Notes under the pieces: model-generated | Seen by the model: the letters and a program-made list of their open reading frames with translations, nothing else | What the model was told of the DNA's origin: nothing | The model's database searches: none | In this document: one piece after another, positions 61,525 through 64,000 of the stretch | Position numbering within the stretch: position 1 is the first letter of the stretch | How the letters are laid out: every line of letters begins with the position of its first letter | Source: Litchfieldia alkalitelluris | GTDB lineage: Bacteria > Bacillota > Bacilli > Bacillales > Bacillaceae_L | Assembly: GCF_002019645.1 (NCBI RefSeq) | Contig: NZ_KV917374.1 | Coordinates: forward strand, 3,732,696-3,796,695 | Direction of reading: 5' to 3' | Length of the DNA: 64,000 nt | Translations under genes and position numbers: made by a program

Positions 61525-61737
61525 GTTAGACCTCCATGCGAATGAGTATTTGCACCATGAATGACATCCACCTAGTGTGGAATGAGCGGAGAGTCACTTG
61601 ACTCCTGCGGGATCTAGCGGTCACTTAGACCCCACAGGAGCCAAAAGCGACGAGGAGGCTCACGAACCGCCCCGCGGTATCCCGCAAGTGGATCGCAGAT
61701 CAAGGAACTCTCCAACCTAAGTTGTTTTCAGGGTAGA
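61525..61737 (-). repeat. Interspersed GC-rich repeat, copy D (inverted)
   Basis: The reverse complement of the family: a right-end hairpin first (GACCTCCATGCGAATGAGTA...GCACCATG), then TAGTGTGGAATGAGCGG, the core, and at the right TTTTCAGGGTAGAA (minus strand TTCTACCCTGAAAA). It sits between lytT and the cstA promoter. Confidence 0.85.
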
Positions 61738-61808
61738 ACTGCATGTTATCCTTTCATTTTTACATCTTTAGTACATAAATCAACATGTTAATCATCAAAA
61801 CCTCTTTT

Positions 61809-61822
61809 TGTTAACGTTTCCA
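61809..61822. promoter_or_regulatory. cre-like site 1 upstream of cstA
   Basis: TGTTAACGTTTCCA, two mismatches from TGWAANCGNTNWCA. Confidence 0.4.
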
Positions 61823-61835
61823 TTTATACTGTTAT

Positions 61836-61849
61836 TGTAAACGCATTCA
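61836..61849. promoter_or_regulatory. cre-like site 2 upstream of cstA
   Basis: TGTAAACGCATTCA matches the cre consensus at 13 of 14 positions and lies 18-31 bp before the start codon, a position that should repress cstA in glucose. Confidence 0.6.
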
Positions 61850-61866
61850 GGTAAAGGGGGATTTAC

Positions 61867-63309
61867 ATGTTTACATTTATCGGAGGAATTTTATTATTAA
61901 TCATCGGGTATTTCACATATGGAAGATTTGTAGAAAAAATGTTCGGACCAAAGCAAGAGCGCCAAACACCAGCTTTCACTCATAAAGATGGTGTTGATTA
62001 CTTACCAATGGGTGAAAAGAAGAATTCTTTAATCCAATTATTAAATATCGCAGGAGTTGGACCAATTTTCGGTCCAATTATGGGAGCTCTTTATGGACCC
62101 GTTGCTTTCATTTGGATTGTTATTGGATGTATTTTTGCTGGAGCAGTTCATGATTATTTAACTGGAATGATTTCCATCCGTAATCGTGGAGCACATCTGC
62201 CCGAACTTGCTGGTAAGTTTTTAGGTAAATTTATGAAGCATGTTGTTAACGGATTTGCAGTACTGTTGTTATTACTTGTTGGTACAGTATTTGTTACTGC
62301 TCCAGCTGGTCTTTTAAACAATTTATTGGGTGATTGGTCATCCATGGGGATGATTCTTGGAGCTATTTTCGTTTACTATATTTTAGCTACTCTTTTACCT
62401 GTAGATAAAATAATTGGACGTTTTTATCCAATCTTTGGAGCATTATTATTAATTTCTGCAATTGGTGTTGGGGGAGCATTAATTTTTACAGGTGCACCAA
62501 TTCCGGAGCTATCTTTAACAAATTTACACCCTGATAATGCTCCTATTTTTCCATTATTATTCTTAACCATTTCTTGTGGTGCTTTATCTGGATTCCATGC
62601 AACGCAGACACCAATTATTTCACGTACAACTCAAAATGAGAGTCAAGGTCGTAGAATTTTTTATGGAATGATGATCGCAGAAGGTATCATTGCAATGATT
62701 TGGGCAGCGGCAGCTATGAGTCTATTTGATGGTCCAGTTGGTCTTAACGAAATCCTTGCAACAGGTGGTACTGGTTTAGTAGTAAGTGAAGTATCGATCG
62801 CGATGCTTGGGGCTATTGGTGGAACACTTGCAGTACTTGGAGTTATCATTCTACCAATCACATCTGGTGACACAGCATTCCGTAGTGCTCGTATGATTAT
62901 CGCTGATTACCTTAACATTTCACAAAAGAAGATTGCTAGTCGTCTTTGGATCGCTCTTCCATTATTCGCTATTTCTTTTGCACTTACAAAAATTGATTTT
63001 ACATTATTATGGCGATATTTCTCTTGGGCAAACCAATCAACAGCTGTTATCGCACTATGGGTAGCTGCAATGTATTTATTCATCGCTAAGAAGAATTATT
63101 GGATTGCAGTGATTCCAGGTGTGTTCATGACAATGGCAACAACGACCTATATCTTAAATGCTCAGATTGGTTTTGGAATCAATTTAAATGTTTCATATAT
63201 TGTAGCAGCGTTTATTACAGCAGCCATTATTGCAATATTCTTTGTGGCAGCTATAAAAAATAGAAATGCAAATGTTCAATTAGATGAAGATATAACGAAG
63301 GTAGCATAA
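61867..63309 (+). CDS. cstA: CstA-family carbon-starvation/pyruvate transporter
   Basis: 480 residues of the short CstA type: repeated membrane helices, the N-terminal GVGPIFGPIMGALYGP stretch, then GAVHDYLTGMISIRNRG, SGFHATQTPIISRT and TSGDTAFRSARM. The long CstA of E. coli has about 700 residues. Relatives such as BtsT import pyruvate under a LytTR system. AAAGGGGG lies before the ATG. Together with lytST and two cre sites upstream it forms a starvation/pyruvate-uptake unit. Confidence 0.9.
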   Translation: MFTFIGGILLLIIGYFTYGRFVEKMFGPKQERQTPAFTHKDGVDYLPMGEKKNSLIQLLNIAGVGPIFGPIMGALYGPVAFIWIVIGCIFAGAVHDYLTGMISIRNRGAHLPELAGKFLGKFMKHVVNGFAVLLLLLVGTVFVTAPAGLLNNLLGDWSSMGMILGAIFVYYILATLLPVDKIIGRFYPIFGALLLISAIGVGGALIFTGAPIPELSLTNLHPDNAPIFPLLFLTISCGALSGFHATQTPIISRTTQNESQGRRIFYGMMIAEGIIAMIWAAAAMSLFDGPVGLNEILATGGTGLVVSEVSIAMLGAIGGTLAVLGVIILPITSGDTAFRSARMIIADYLNISQKKIASRLWIALPLFAISFALTKIDFTLLWRYFSWANQSTAVIALWVAAMYLFIAKKNYWIAVIPGVFMTMATTTYILNAQIGFGINLNVSYIVAAFITAAIIAIFFVAAIKNRNANVQLDEDITKVA

Positions 63310-63320
63310 TAGTCCTTGAA

Positions 63321-63349
63321 GGTGTCAGATTAGTATCTGACACCTTTTT
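63321..63349 (+). terminator. Terminator of cstA
   Basis: GGTGTCAGAT-tagt-ATCTGACACC plus TTTTT; 10-bp perfect stem. Confidence 0.9.
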
Positions 63350-63413
63350 ATATAGGGATATTCATAAGCATTTATTGGATAAGACTAAAAGTAATATGAG
63401 TGTATAAATTAAA

Positions 63414-63444
63414 AGCCGTGAAGGTTAACATGTCCTTCACGGCT
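63414..63444 (-). terminator. Terminator of the antiporter-like gene
   Basis: Minus strand AGCCGTGAAGG...CCTTCACGGCT followed by TTTAATTT; 11-bp perfect stem, 17 bp after the stop codon. Confidence 0.85.
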
Positions 63445-63460
63445 ACTAGCTTGTATAAAC

Positions 63461-64000
63461 TTAATAAAAATCATTTTTAAATAGAACTTCCCTTGGTAAT
63501 TCCGTCCCCGTCGTTCCTCTTAGATCAATTTCTCTATCTTCCGTTGGGTAATAAACAATAAATGTTTCCTGATTAATACTAGCAAGTTTGCCCGGAATTT
63601 CTTCAAGTTCTGGGTGCCAAGCAACAGTCCCTTTTCTCGCACTAACAAGAATAATTAGATCATCAGTAGCCTGTGGGCTTGGTTCGAGATAGAATGATTC
63701 CCACCCTTCTATTTCTTTCACCTTAGTAGGAGGGTTTGCTTTTATTTCTTTAAGATATTTTTTATATTTTTCACCTTTATCATCAATAACTAAACAAAGA
63801 AGCTGAGCTCCGAGATCATTCGCCATCAATTTCACTCTCATAATTGCCTCTTTAAACCCATAGGAATGATCGATTCCCTTTGGTAAAATCGCGATAACAC
63901 GTTTTGTCGTACTAATCGGATGGCCTAATTTCGCTATAAAAATGGATTGAGATGTTTGCTCAACAAGTTGGTCTAACACATTTCCGAATATCCTCTGCGG
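63461..64000 (-). CDS. C-terminal part of a cation:proton antiporter-like protein (5' end outside window)
   Basis: The frame is open to the window edge (upstream codons PQRIFGN before a GTG at 63979), so it is partial; 179 residues are visible. The visible part resembles a universal-stress-like cytoplasmic tail (TKRVIAILPKGIDHSYGFKEAI; DLGAQLLCLVIDD; DDLIILVSARKGTVAWHPELEEIPGKLASI). Similar tails follow Na+/H+ antiporter membrane domains. The transmembrane part is not visible, so the identification is tentative. Confidence 0.5.
   Translation of the reverse strand, partial: PQRIFGNVLDQLVEQTSQSIFIAKLGHPISTTKRVIAILPKGIDHSYGFKEAIMRVKLMANDLGAQLLCLVIDDKGEKYKKYLKEIKANPPTKVKEIEGWESFYLEPSPQATDDLIILVSARKGTVAWHPELEEIPGKLASINQETFIVYYPTEDREIDLRGTTGTELPREVLFKNDFY

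Noticed and set aside
61740-61800. LytTR binding repeats before cstA
   Set aside because: TACAT-like repeats are present but do not fit a consensus well enough to list.

Overview
The window comes from a low-GC, endospore-forming Bacillaceae-type Firmicute. The evidence is AGGAGG-type ribosome binding sites with frequent TTG/GTG starts, a CotF-like spore coat protein, YesM/YesN and LytS/LytT two-component systems, cre-like catabolite sites, a tRNA-Leu-type T-box, a sigma-W-type promoter and an IS200/IS605 element. No rRNA or tRNA gene was seen. From about 9 to 58.8 kb nearly every gene lies on the minus strand.

1-9 kb is a carbohydrate block: the 5' three quarters of a GH52 beta-xylosidase with a XylR-type operator, an ABC sugar importer (lipoprotein binding protein plus two permeases) and its YesN/YesM-type regulator/kinase pair. 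The layout resembles the xylo-oligosaccharide system XynDCEFG of Geobacillus. A divergent M42 peptidase follows. 9-13 kb holds a large wall-anchored GH13 amylase/pullulanase. 13-24 kb holds a DppA-like aminopeptidase, a five-gene envelope-stress operon (DUF4178, PspA, DUF4247 lipoprotein, DUF350, membrane spermidine synthase) behind a sigma-W promoter, then an MBL hydrolase, coat protein, S9 peptidase, tRNA 2-selenouridine synthase MnmH and an acetate transporter.

24-42 kb is an accessory, partly decaying zone. It has frameshifted or nonsense-carrying GNAT, Nudix, acyltransferase and small-peptide genes, and a PP2C gene split by an IS200/IS605 insertion that also carries a 14-bp duplication. 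Two genes here, an IscA/HesB-like protein and an MsrA, have an in-frame TGA exactly at the redox cysteine codon. With mnmH 4 kb away, selenocysteine is a serious possibility, although the MsrA also carries a TAA. A leucine-type T-box riboswitch precedes a HIT hydrolase/PP2C pair. A truncated haemoglobin has a well-placed Fnr-type box.

42-58 kb holds a DHFR-like reductase, AbgB amidohydrolase, GltS-like symporter, a split long HPF with a perfect Fnr-type palindrome, a Bcr/CflA exporter, a DCC-family protein and a divergent AddAB-like helicase-nuclease pair whose AddB lacks a Walker A motif. 58-64 kb holds a lipoprotein, LytS/LytT with the carbon-starvation (pyruvate-type) transporter CstA, and the 3' end of an antiporter-like gene.

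Several repeat families sit between genes: four copies and one deleted remnant of a 190-230 bp GC-rich element with hairpins, seven tandem 52-bp units forming 10-bp hairpins at their junctions, and two unlinked arrays of GGAAA/TTTCC palindromes with nearly the same unit spacing.
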